DNA from: Fremontodendron californicum
Taxonomy: Eukaryota > Streptophyta > Magnoliopsida > Malvales > Malvaceae
Direction: 5' to 3'
Assembly: GCA_030761205.1 (NCBI GenBank)
Contig: JAULJL010000011.1
Span: 17,908,501-17,972,500 of the forward strand
DNA: 64,000 nt
Both the position numbers and the translations under genes were made by a program. The notes under the pieces were generated by a model. That model saw only the letters and a list, made by a program, of their open reading frames with translations. It had not been told where the DNA came from and made no database searches. Positions 35,541 to 46,350 of the stretch are shown here, piece by piece (the stretch's first letter is position 1; every line of letters begins with the position of its first letter).

Positions 35541-35622
35541 TTCCATTCTTTTTTTTTCTGACAAAAAGCAAAGCAAAGCAACCCATTTTCCTGAGAAAAA
35601 GCAAACGCAAAAGAACAAAGAA

Positions 35623-35935
35623 ATGAGAGAAATCTTGCATATCCAAGGAGGTCAATGTGGGAACCAGATCGAGGCTAAGTTCTGGGAAGTCACATGCGAC
35701 GAGCATGGAGTTGACAACATTGGAAAGTGTAGCGGTGGCTCCAACCTACAGTTAGAGCATATCAATGTCTGAAGCCAGTGGTGGAAGATCTTTCGTCCCG
35801 ATAACTTCGTCTTTAGCCAGTCTGGTGCTGGGAACAACTAGGCCAAGAGTCATTATACCGAGGGAGTTGAGCTCATTGCTTCTGTTCTTGATCGACGTTG
35901 TCAGAAAGGAGGTTGAGAATTGTGATTGAGGGTAT
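35623..35935 (+). pseudogene. Beta-tubulin first-exon fragment
   Basis: Starts MREILHIQGGQCGNQIEAKF, the hallmark N-terminus of beta-tubulin, and continues DEHGVDNIGK. An in-frame stop occurs at 35770-35772. After it the same frame resumes at IFRPDNFVFSQSGAGNN, so roughly 50 residues are deleted. There is another stop after GAGNN, then HYTEGVELIASVLD and a frameshift before a VVRKEVENCD reading. The sequence then changes to intron-like DNA beginning GGTATAAACC, near where plant beta-tubulin genes have their first intron. That suggests capture from genomic DNA, not mRNA. Dead. Confidence 0.85.
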
Positions 35936-37129
35936 AAACCTTATAACTTTGACTTTTTTTTACTTTTTTTTATATATGGTTTAGTTCAATTTGTTGAGAT
36001 CTGTGTTTTGTTTTTCTTCTTGATCTTGGGTTCAGTGAGCCATTTTGGGTGTTTTACTTTCATTTTCCTTTTCTTCACTTTCAAGGGTTTTAAAGATATT
36101 TTTGTTTCTTTTTAAGTGCAGATTCGCTGTCTGGGTTATGTTCTTCTCTTTTATACCTATTAAACATTTTAATTTTGAAGTTAAATTGTTATGTATTAAA
36201 AAATAATTTATTAAGCCATTGAAACAACTTGGTTATTTCTTTCATTAGCTATGAGGACTTGAAATTTGTTTGACGTCTTGCTTTGATGTGATTGGGGTTG
36301 CATCATGGTGTGATTTTGCATTTACCTTTTTGTAATTACTATTTATTTGATTCATTTATTCCCTCAAATAGGAAAACAATCCTTTCTTTTTTTTGCAATT
36401 TCCATTAAAGTTATACTGGTTTGGTTTGTTGGTATAGAGAACATATGTTGCGAGTGCAATTCTATCCTCGATTTGATTTAAAGAGATTATTCAAACCATT
36501 TGTTTATGTTTTCCATAATAATGTTTGCAGGTGATCTAGTTTATCTTTATTTATTATGGCTTGGTTCTTTCATACTCCCTGACTTTTTATTTGGAACTTG
36601 CTTTAGCATTTCATATCTTATTTATTGTTTTTTTTTTTTGTTACAAATAGATGGTCAAATCCTTGTATCGATAATAACTCTCTCTAATTGTTCATATGTC
36701 TAATGTTGCTTGCCTTTAAATATGATATATTGTGACGCATATTTGGCGTTTGATAATTTTTCTCTTATATGCCTAATGTTGCTTGCCTTGGCTATGGTCT
36801 ATTATGGTGTATGCTTGATGTCTATGTTATCTTTTGTTAAAAACAAAGATAGTTATGAGCTTGAGGATACTTGGCCGTTTCGGTTTTAGATGATGGTTGA
36901 GCCGGATTAACAATCCATGAGGCTAACATTGAACCAACAACTTTGTTACCAAAAAAATAGTTGTTTTCTAAAAACCCCTGGGGGTTCTTGGTTCGGATTA
37001 ATTAATAGTCCGTAAACAAGTCCATTTTTTTTGTTCTCATGATATACCAGGGCATATCAAATTCCTTTAGGTTGGACTATGTGATTACGGGCTCAAGTTT
37101 CCTAACCACCTTTTGTTTCCCAGAAAACA
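35936..37129 (+). other. AT-rich noncoding stretch after the tubulin fragment
   Basis: T-rich sequence that could include remains of the tubulin first intron at its start. No ORF with recognisable content; the short open frames are low-complexity. Confidence 0.4.
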
Positions 37130-37690
37130 TTTTTAAGTCCAAAAACAATTTCTTAAGACCTCCGGACACCATTTTTATTAAGACCTCTGGGCATCAATTT
37201 TTAAAACCTCTGAGTTACTCTTTTTAATACCTCCGAGCACCATTTTTAAAACCTCCGAGTTACCATTTTTTTCCTTAAAACTTTCGGGCATCGTTTTTTA
37301 AAATCTCCCGGGTTACCTTTTTTCTTAAGACCTCCAGGCATCATTTTTAAAACCTTCGGGTTGCCCTTTTTAAGACCTCCAGGCACCGTTTTTAATACCT
37401 CTGGGATACCTTTTTTTCCTTAAGACCTCTGCGAATCGTTTTTAAAACCTCCAGGTTACCATTTTTTTCCTTAAGACCTCCAGGCATCATTTTTAAATCC
37501 TCCGGGTTACCCTTTTTAAGACCTACGAGCACTGTTTTTAAAACCTCCGGGTTACCATTTTTTCCTTAAGACCTCCGAGCATCATTTTTAAAATCTCCGA
37601 GTTACCTTTTTTCTTAAGACCTCCGGGCATCGTTTTCAAAACCTTCGGTTCACCGTTTTCCAAAACCTTCGGATACCATTTTTAAACATC
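37130..37690. repeat. Degenerate tandem repeat, CCTCCGGGTTACC units
   Basis: About ten imperfect units of roughly 45-55 bp. Each is built from AAGACCTCCGGGCATC, TTTTTAAAA and CCTCCGGGTTACC, with a variable run of T and CTTAAG. Units drift by point changes and small indels. No coding frame is kept. Confidence 0.8.
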
Positions 37691-38159
37691 TAGGTCCGTT
37701 CTTTTCTAAGTCCGATCTAAGTTTCTTCAAAGGTATTCAGATATCTCTATATAGGTATTCGAATGCCGTCTCTTCATTGGAGAAAAACATTCCTTTTTCA
37801 TGCATTGCATATTTTAAAATATTTTTATTCAACTTGGCATAAAAATGTGCTTCTCGATTTCCTAAACATTTGGCGAGAATTAATTCCTAATCTTTGCCGG
37901 GTTGCCGGGGAGGTAAGGAAATTATAAAACGCACGTGGTTATGAAATCGCAAGGCATGGATTTTGTTTTATTTGGAATCATATAAATGTCATATGAAAGA
38001 ATTATTTTCCAAGCTTTGCTGGGTTTGCCAGGAAGTACGGTAATATTTTTCAACATATACCATTTATGTGATTCCTCACATGAAAAATAAATTTCAAAAT
38101 GATGATGTGTGCATGTGATTATGAATATCTTATGATGATGTCATTTTGTGATTTTTTCC
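37691..38159. other. Noncoding spacer between tandem arrays
   Basis: AT-rich. A phrase of the form CTTTGCCGGGTTGCCGGGGAGGTAAGG (37894-37920) is weakly repeated as CTTTGCTGGGTTTGCCAGGAAGTACGG at 38014. Nothing else recognised. Confidence 0.4.
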
Positions 38160-38595
38160 AATATGATCTCTTAATATGCCATGTCATGATTTATCTTGCT
38201 ATGCCATAATAATATTTTGCCATGTCAAGCATGCCATGTCATTCATTATTTTCCATGTCATAATAGGATTTTCCATGTCAAGCATGCCATGTCATTCATT
38301 CTTTTGCCATGTCATAATAGGAGTTGCCATGTCATTAATTCATATGCCATGTCATTAATTCTTTTGGCAATGTCATTTAGATTTTGCCATGTCAAGCATG
38401 CCACGTCATGATATATTTTGCTATACCATAATAAGATTTTTCCATGTCAAGCATGTCATGTAATTAATTCTTTTGCCATGTCATAATAGGATTTGCCATG
38501 TCATTAATTCATATGCCATGTCATTTAGATTTTTCCATGTCAAGCACACCATAATTCTTTTATCATGTCATAATAAAATGTTTTCCATGCCATGA
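38160..38595. repeat. Short tandem repeat based on TGCCATGTCA
   Basis: The decamer TGCCATGTCA and close variants recur many times, spaced by ATAATAGGATT, TTAATTCTTT or AGCA. This forms higher-order units of about 35-75 bp. Short open frames rich in Cys/His (MPCH, CHV) are a by-product of the repeat, not a gene. Confidence 0.85.
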
Positions 38596-38755
38596 CAAAT
38601 ATGCATGTTGTTTAATTTTTATCTTAGTAAAATTTTTGCATATTCATGATCGTTTCTTTATGATTTTAAAATGCATGAAAAATTATTAAAGATTTTTTTA
38701 TAAAACAAGATTATTCCCGAGTTAAAATAATTCATGAGTTCTCTGCTGGATCTGT

Positions 38756-40168
38756 TGTTGGGATTCGACCTCATGCTCAAACAATAATCGAATTAAAGAA
38801 GAACATGAACGCAGTGGAATAATAAACAAAGAGATAGCCGAATCTAACAAGTCATGCTTATAAATTTTAATGCGATCTTGTAATTATAAAGCATACATCT
38901 GATTAGAATTCATACCTTAACTCAAAGATCTAGTAATCTTGAGTTTACAAACAACCCACTCAATCTTGAACACCAAGTAGTCAATCCGAGACTTTAAGCC
39001 ACACAAGTGTCTGGCCTCTAACGGTGATCCACACAAGATGATCAAGAGAACCTTCATAAGGTAGGAATGGAGTCCTGCTGAAAACCATGCTAGTGGTTTA
39101 GGTTTCAAAAACCTCTCCCCATCTAAAGATCTCATGGACTAATGCTTCATAACCATAAAGAAGAAGAAAACATTTTTCTTCCTCCTCCGGGTTTGGTGCA
39201 CCAACCACAAGGATTATCTTAATCTTCTTTCTTCTTCACTCTATGCCTTTGCTCTCTTGAAAAAAAAAAAAATTTCTCTAGCAATCCATGAAGAGGCAAG
39301 GAGGAAGAAAGAAATCAAGAAGAATACACCAAAAAGCCAAGCATATAATATACGGCTAGCACCCCTTAGGGAGATCGGACGCAACATGTTTCTTTATATA
39401 GGGGGCGGCAACACTCCAGAGTTTGAGCCTATAACATAACTCTTATGTATTTTCTCTTAAGTCCTTCCACTTAGTTAAACTATATAATTAAGTCCTTATT
39501 GATTAAATTCTCAATTTAATCAATTAGACTCATTCTGTTTTAATCTCTTAATTTCACCTTTCTGTGTGTGACCCATTAGGCTTCCAATATGTTGGCAATG
39601 AATATAAATTAATCTAATTAACTTATACTCATAGATTATGAGCGGACTCTAGCAAGCCATCATGACCACCCAAATATTGGAGAGTCAAGTTAGTCTCGAC
39701 ATAACCTTTCGTGTTCAGTCTATTAGTGTAATTCAGTCCTTTCACCAAATATCCCAGAAAGACCATGAGCATGGTGCAGTGTCTACTCATGTTCAATCCA
39801 TATTAGTTCTTGAGCTATTGGTTAACTTTGTGAGCTTAGAGAAATTATTTCTCCTAAATTCATCATACTCTGGCTAGTGATTCCATTAAGTTAACTTAAG
39901 CCAAGAACATATGAGATATGTCTCTGATGTCACTTGGAGTAGTGAATCCTCTCTAGATCACTCATCCATCTTCGTATGGTTCATGTCATAATCAAAACCA
40001 CCCTACCAAAAGCATCCCTTCTTTTGGAACCCATTCGTGATGGAATCAAAGTATCATACTCTCCATACAAGATGACCTGGTATCACAAGTAAGAGGACTA
40101 CTTACACGACTGACACGTGAGAACGTTTCCATAGACACTTGAGTGACAATACCAAACGGAGTTCTCAC
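38756..40168 (-). repeat. Copia LTR, truncated by the next copia element
   Basis: Starts TGTTGGGATTCG, the reverse complement of the LTR 3' end, and follows the family LTR for about 1.4 kb. At 40168, within the block matching 40560-40590 on the other strand, a plus-strand copia LTR begins. The missing ~0.4 kb is not in the window. This minus LTR was probably the insertion target. Confidence 0.8.
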
Positions 40169-41981
40169 TGTTGGTGTATGCCCTAAAGCCAATTGGTTTG
40201 ATCAGGTATAAACTACCAATAATGCAAACCCGTCACTATATTTTAGTGATACAAGGTTTTCCTTCATGTTAGTACAATTATAAAGAGTTATTAAGTACTA
40301 ATCGGATGAAGCCCATGGAAGATAAAGGCCTTGCAAAGGAATTATTTATAATGGTGAGATCCTTATGCATCAAAGCCATGTTCCTAAAACGGTTCCTGGT
40401 CATCATATTGCCAAGACGGGGCATTGGCAATGCTCAAAGACTAGTACATGTTAAACCTACTTACTTAGTAAGCAACTGATCTCACGTGTTGAAGTATAAG
40501 GGATACTTTAGGATAACATATAGGTGCTTGTCTGCTGAAGAACTTCACTGAACATGGCCCGCTGTGAGAACTCCATTTGGTATTGTCACTCAAGTGTCTT
40601 TGGAAACGTTCTTACATGTTAGTCATGTAAGTAGTCCTCGGACTTGTGATACTATGTCATCTTGTATGTGAATTGTCATGCTTTGATTTCATCATGAAAG
40701 GGTCCCAAAGAGTGATGCTTATGGTAGGGTGATTTTGGGTATGACATAAAGCATACGAAGATGGATGAGTGATCCAGAGAGGATTCACCACTCCAAGTGA
40801 CATCAGAGACATATCTCATCTGTTCTTGGCTTAAGTTAACTTGATGGAATCTCTGGCCAGAGTATGATGAATTTAGGAGAAATAGTTTCTCTAAGTTCAT
40901 AAAGTTAACCAATAGGTGCAAGAACTAATATGGATTGAACATGAGTAGACACTGCACCATGCTCATGGTCTTTCCGAGATATTTGGTGAAAGGACCGAAT
41001 TACACTGATAGACTGAACACGAAAGATTATGTCGAGACTAACTTGACTCTTTAGTATTTGGGTGGTCATGATGGCTTACTAGAGTCCGCTCATGATCTAT
41101 GATTGTAAACTAATTAGATTAATTTATATTCATTGCCAACATATTGGAAGCCTAATGGGTCACACACAGAAAGGTAAATTAAGAGATTAAAATGGAATGA
41201 GCCTAATTGATTAAATTGAGAATTTAATCAATAGGGCCTTAATTAAATAGTTTAATTAAATGGAAGGACTTAAGAGCAAATACATAAGAGTTATGTTATA
41301 GGCCTTTGTCAAATCCTGGAGTGTTGTCGCCCCCTATATAAAGAAACATGTTGCGTCCAATCTCCCAAGGGGTGCTAACCGCATATTGTATGCTTGTCTT
41401 TTTGGTGTATTCTTCTTGGTTTCTTTCTTCCTCATTGCCTCTTCATGGATTGCTAGAGAGAAAAATGTTTTCTTTCAAGAGAGTAAAGGCATAGAGTGAA
41501 GAAGAAAGAAGATCAAGATAAACCTTGTAGTTAGCGCACCAAACCCGGAGAAGGAAGAAAAATGTTTTATTCTTCTTGATGCTTATGAAGCATTCGGCCA
41601 TGGATGTTTACATAGGGAGAGGTTTTTCGAAACCTAAACCACTAGCATGGTTTTCGACAGGACTCTATTCCTACCTTATGAAGGTTTTCTTGATAATGTT
41701 GTGTGGATCATCGTTAGAGGCCAGACACTTGTGTGGCTTGAAGTCTCGGAATGACTGCTTGGTGTTCAAGATTGAATAGGCTGTTTGTAAACTCAAGATT
41801 ACTATATCTTTGAGTTAAGGTATGAATCTTGATAAGATGTATGATTTATAATTACAAGATCGCATTAAAATTTTACTAGCATGATCCTGTAAGATTCGAC
41901 TATCTCTTTGTTTATTTTTTCGTTGCGTTCATGTTCTTCTTTAATTCGATTATTGTTTGAGCATGAGGTCAAATCCCAACA
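40169..41981 (+). repeat. Copia 5' LTR
   Basis: 1813 bp from TGTTGGTGTATGCC to CCCAACA, followed two bases later by the PBS. A TATA-like CTATATAAAGAAAC lies near 41333. Same family as 5093-6917, 26908-28562 and 38756-40168. Confidence 0.88.
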
Positions 41982-41982
41982 G

Positions 41983-41996
41983 TGGTATCAGAGCCA
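41983..41996 (+). other. Copia primer-binding site, initiator tRNA-Met type
   Basis: TGGTATCAGAGCCA, the classic complement of the 3' end of plant initiator tRNA-Met used by Ty1/copia elements. Confidence 0.93.
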
Positions 41997-42326
41997 AGCT
42001 TGTAAGTTTTCTTGTGATTTACATGTTTAATTCTTGGTAATATTCAATTGGATTGAATTGTGTGTAGGTTTAGCAAAGTTCTTCAAGAAAAACGTTTCTG
42101 CTTTGTTTCAATTCTGGACAGCTTTTGTATGCAATTTGATCTTGTTGTTTTAAATTGTTTAAAACATGTTTGAAATTGATTTGATCAATGTTTAACCTTT
42201 TCATATGATTGCATGACACAAAGAAGTTAAAGGAAACAAGTTTGGATTTCTTTTGGATTTTTTTTGGTGCTTGAATTTCGAAGTACACAGTGCAGGATTT
42301 TTTCTGCAGACTTGCTGCAAGTTACG
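41997..42326 (+). other. Copia leader, first part
   Basis: Noncoding leader between PBS and gag. Ends in TTACG (42322-42326), the left TSD of element A. Confidence 0.65.
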
Positions 42327-42531
42327 TGATGCACCCAAAAGAGTGTATCTTATTTAACCTTGCACTAAAAAGATAAATTGTAAGTATAGTAGTTAGCAAG
42401 GGTCGAGTCCTCAGGGATTGGGTTTTAGTTTATAAGTTAATAGTTTAAAACTTAAATTCAAGAACAATAAAAGAAAAGGGGTTTTTGAAGCCAGATTTAA
42501 ACTAAAGTAAATAATAAGAATAAGATACCAG

Positions 42532-42700
42532 GCGGTATAACCAGCCAATAAAAATATATATACTAAATTAGGCGGTATAACCAGCCAATAAAAATAAAAC
42601 AAAGTTAATATACAAATTAGGCGGTATAACCAGCCAATAAAAATAAAACAAAGTTAATATACAAATTAGGCGGTATAACCAGCCAATAAAAATAAATATA
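42532..42700. repeat. LTR minisatellite, four copies in the A 3' LTR
   Basis: Core GGCGGTATAACCAGCCAAT with spacers of two types (TATATACTAAATTA or AAACAAAGTTAATATACAAATTA). The other A LTR has three copies (49740-49860). In B the counts are four (53955-54100) and three (60980-61095). Confidence 0.88.
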
Positions 42701-43645
42701 GTCTTAAAAATAAGCAAACGAGAAAAGTAAGAAAACAAGTAAGTAAGAAGAATCAAATATGAAAAATATGGTTAAGGTTTCATTCTCCACCACTAGACAT
42801 CATTAAGAATCAATTTCAGATCTATCAATATCAACCAACTATCAAAGTTAACAACCGTAGATAACAACAAGCTCTGTTACCCCAATCTTTCCTTAGTTTG
42901 TCGTTAAATAGAACAAGCTCTCTATTTAATCTCTAACCATTAAACAACCTAGAATAAGCTCTCTAAATTCAATTTAATGGCAGCTTTATGATGAGAAAGA
43001 TAGGTTGATCTAAGCAACAAACACATAAGCTCGGATTGTTCAACTTAGGTTATGTTCCACTTTGCAATTATTGAAAACTTGACCATAATCATTAATCACA
43101 AATTGCCACTTATGAATAGGAAATCAAGACAATTACACGGATCAAGACTCCTAAACTAGCAATAGATAATTATCAAGATCTATCTAGTTGTACACCTAAA
43201 TAAATCAAGACAACATCATGAACAAATCTTGTAGAAGAACATAAGCAACTTTGATAGAAAATTAATGATAGATAGAATCTGAAAATCAATCACAAAACAT
43301 GTCTAGGGCTTTGAAATCACCCTTAACCAAATAGAAGTTTAGCCTAGCATAGGCATTGTAAACATAAACATAAAATTAAAGAGAATCTAAGAAGGAAATA
43401 AAAGAAAAAGAAAACTAGAGAAAAGAAAGAAGAAGAAAACTTAGAGAATTTTATTACAATGGCTAATATCCTACCAATGTACAATATGATCCTCTACAAT
43501 CATCCAAGGCCCTCTATTTATACACATTTTGGAGGGCTAAATGACAAGAGACAAGATTTACAAATTTCAAAGGTAGGTATAATAGGTGGGTGAATTTTTC
43601 TAACAATTTTCGTCATATTGTATGACAATTTTGATCAGCCAAATT

Positions 43646-44008
43646 GATGGTCGATTTCGTCAATGTTGGAGGCCTGATCTGATCACATGGTCTTCTAGAA
43701 AAAGGTTCCCCTATCAGTTACGGATCCATAGCCGTTGGAATCAGCTCATTTGCGGATGTGGTTAAGCAGATATGGGCAAAATACGAAAACAGGTCAGCAC
43801 AGACGTCATTGCACATCAGCCAACTTGATGGTCGATTTCGTCAATATTAGAGGCCTGATCTGATCATATGGTCTTCTATACAAAGGTTCCCGTATCAGTT
43901 ACGGATCCATAGCCATTGGAATCAGCTCATTTGCTGATGTGGATAAGCAGATATGGGCAAAAGACGAAAACAGGTCAGCACAGACGTCATTGCACATCAG
44001 CCAACTTG
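43646..44008 (-). repeat. 181-bp tandem duplication in element A U3
   Basis: The anchor GATGGTCGATTTCG occurs at 43646, 43827 and 44008 here and at 50806, 50987 and 51168 in the other LTR, a constant period of 181. Element B has the corresponding sequence once (about 52740-52950). The duplicated unit lies upstream of the TATA box in transcription sense. Confidence 0.85.
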
Positions 44009-44350
44009 ATGGTCGATTTCGCTAGGGAAAACGACTCCGTTTCAAGAAGTGTAAAACATGAAAAAGATAGATATGCCTCTTAGCTTTGCACGGCTACAAA
44101 TTTCAGCCTTATACCTTCAGTGAAACGCCAGATATAGCTGATATGGCAAAAGGTGTCGGAACTGGAACTGAACTGGATTTACCCTTAATTCTAGTAATCT
44201 GAAATCACTCAAAGAAACTTGTGAAAAACACCAAATTACATAAAAATATAAAAGATCATAAACACAATTAGACTAAACAATAATAACTCGTATTTGACAC
44301 AAAACAATAATAAAACATAACTAAAAACTATATAATTATACGAGTTATCA

Positions 44351-44365
44351 CACCCCCACACTTAG
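44351..44365 (-). other. Element A polypurine tract
   Basis: Reads CTAAGTGTGGGGGTG on the minus strand, adjacent to the 3' LTR. Confidence 0.85.
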
Positions 44366-45895
44366 ATTGTTGCTAGTCCCTAGCAACGACTCAATAAAAA
44401 TAAAATAAGAAAATCAAATCTAATCCACTTTCGTAGGAAATCACGGTGGCACTTAGCATGTGACACAAGCCTTTAAACCCCTAGGTGTCCCTAGTGGACG
44501 AGTTTAGTCTCGTGAGGGTTTACTTGAACGATACCCACAAACATTGAAAAACTAAAATATAAATAAACTACATATACTAAAAATATTTATTCCTAATCCT
44601 TTCAATACAAATTAGAGACAATCTTTGAACAAGTCTTATAAACTAATCAATAGCTTAAAGAATTTCACAAAAAATCGTGCTTGAATGTAAATTGTTTGAG
44701 TTAAGCCAATATCAACATAACATATTTCAATCAAAATAGTGCATGTTCAAATTTAATCTCAACTTCTCACATGGGATACCCTCATGATTTTCACTCTTTA
44801 AAGTAGTGGTGAAGTGTTTACACTCAATCAATCTCATGAAAACAGTTCTACCATATTCTTGCTTGTCCACCTATTCTCCACTATTTAGATCATACAACTT
44901 CATGAATCAAAAGGTCTTTAATCAAGGTTGTAATGGGGCCAAGGGGTTTGTAATGTGGTTGAAGAACAAAAGGATAAAGATATCACAAAGGTTCCAAAGA
45001 GTTCATAAAGTTTAGAGACATAAAAAGATCATACAAATAAAACTTCTCAAAACTCTTATAAAGCACATAATAACATAGGCTAAATATTCATGTTGAGCCT
45101 TTGCATCATTCTAACCAACTTTGTAACATCTTTTTTTTTTACTTTAACTAGAAGTTCAAGAGAAGTTTTTTTTTTTTTTTTAATATGGGAATGTATTTGA
45201 CAATGATCCCTTTCTTTTTCTCTTGACTTTTTTTCTTTCTTTTCCCCCCACACTTATTTCTTGTTTCTAACCCAAATTTTCAATAAATCTTCCTTGTCTT
45301 TGCAACTTGTCTCAAAACATGCTAATTCATCTTTGGAACAAAGGTAAAGATATAAGTATATTTAGGTTAGGGACAAGTTATGGTTACCAAAGAGATAGCT
45401 TATTCAATGTAGGCTCAAATTGGTTCACTAAGGGTGTGTTCTCTTGGAACATTAATAATGGATGGCTGTTTGGCTCTGGTTATAATCCTAATGCCTCTAT
45501 CATATTCATGTTGTCACATGTATCAATATAGTCTCAAACGATTTAAAGCAAGTTCTAGAGAATCATGTAATCATAAGAGCACTCAAGAAAGAAATTAGAT
45601 TGATTTATATAATGCATCAATCATTATAGGCTCAAAAACTCACAAGGATGATTATACAAGTCAGATTAAGTCTAAACATGCTTCTTTCTCAATCAACATA
45701 TCATATTAACATTGGCTCATAAAAAGGTTGATATCAAGCTCAATTCTCATGAAAATCTTCTCACTAATAAATCTGTTTTAGACTTATGCAATTCATATCT
45801 CATCATAGTATTGAAAAGAAACTAAAACACACTAAAAATAATAATAAAGACTCATAAAAAAAAAAATAGTAGACAAAAATAAAAGAAATCCTAAA
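44366..45895 (-). other. Element A 3' noncoding region
   Basis: Homologous to 57900-59434 of B and to the same region in elements 1, 2 and 3. Contains an additional TAAGTGTGGGGGG tract near 45244-45258 (minus sense). No coding sequence. Confidence 0.75.
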
Positions 45896-46085
45896 TCATT
45901 CCCCCCACACTTAATTCTTACATTGTCCTCAATGTAAGTCTATTAACCCAAATGAAAGAATCATGTGTAAGAGAAAAGAACTAATAACATAAGAATAGGA
46001 ACAACTAAGACTCAAAACAAAACAAACTCATGCAACCTAAATAATCCTAAAATACTAAACAAAAATTAACAAGTAAACATAAAAA
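45896..46085 (-). repeat. Retroelement block on the 3' side of the captured genes (copy 2)
   Basis: Contains the ACATTG/CAATGT inverted repeat (45920-45935) and a GTGTGGGGGG tract. It matches element 2 (18755-18950) closely. A second, more diverged copy of the same block lies on the other side of the genes at 48135-48300. Confidence 0.75.
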
Positions 46086-46179
46086 GATTAAAATCAAACT
46101 GACAAGGTATGTCTCAAGTCTCCCTTACTCAGACCTTGTTCAGAATGAATACTTCTAAATTGCTTAAAACACAACAAAC

Positions 46180-46199
46180 TTTTTTTTTTTTTTTTTTTT
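46180..46199 (-). other. Internal poly(A) tract downstream of LOG
   Basis: A run of 20 A in element sense, about 150 bp after the LOG stop. The B copy has 14 A (57584-57597). May be a relic of an mRNA tail. Confidence 0.5.
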
Positions 46200-46350
46200 G
46201 AATTAGCAAAATATGTCCCTTACCCCCTACTAAAATTATGACATTGTCCCCAATGTCAAAGTTTAAAGGTAGAATTTAGGAGATATTACCTGCAGAGGTT
46301 GCTAACCACTTATTATAACTGAGACACAACAAACAAAATGTTAGATAATG

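Larger units (their letters stand above)
34776..38755 (+). mobile_element. LTR-like sequence of an unknown element carrying gene fragments
   Basis: It opens with TGTAGACACCTAATTTTG, a common type of plant gypsy LTR start, at the exact break of the previous LTR. It contains a TATA-like box (CATATAAAGCCC, about 35358-35370), two gene fragments (35371-35935), long AT-rich noncoding sequence and two tandem-repeat arrays. A copia LTR truncates it at 38756. No second LTR, PBS or pol was seen, so the element's class and right end are unknown. The gene fragments could alternatively be ordinary genomic debris. Confidence 0.45.
42327..44350 (-). repeat. Element A 3' LTR
   Basis: 2024 bp, TGATGCACCC to CGAGTTATCA. 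Contains four copies of the CCAGCCAATAAAAAT minisatellite (42532-42700) and a tandem duplication of 181 bp (about 43646-44008). Confidence 0.9.

Noticed and set aside
38176..38411. Cys/His-rich small ORFs that look like zinc fingers
   Set aside because: They translate a short tandem repeat in two frames; no start context or family.
37130..38595. Possible CRISPR-like array because of regular repeats and spacers
   Set aside because: Repeats are degenerate, spacers are themselves repeated, and the context is a plant genome full of LTR elements.
42411..42756. Hydrophobic membrane-like ORFs (FIGWLYRLICILTLFYFYWL) in the LTRs of A and B
   Set aside because: Produced by the AT-rich LTR minisatellite; they vary with repeat number and lie outside the coding part of the element.
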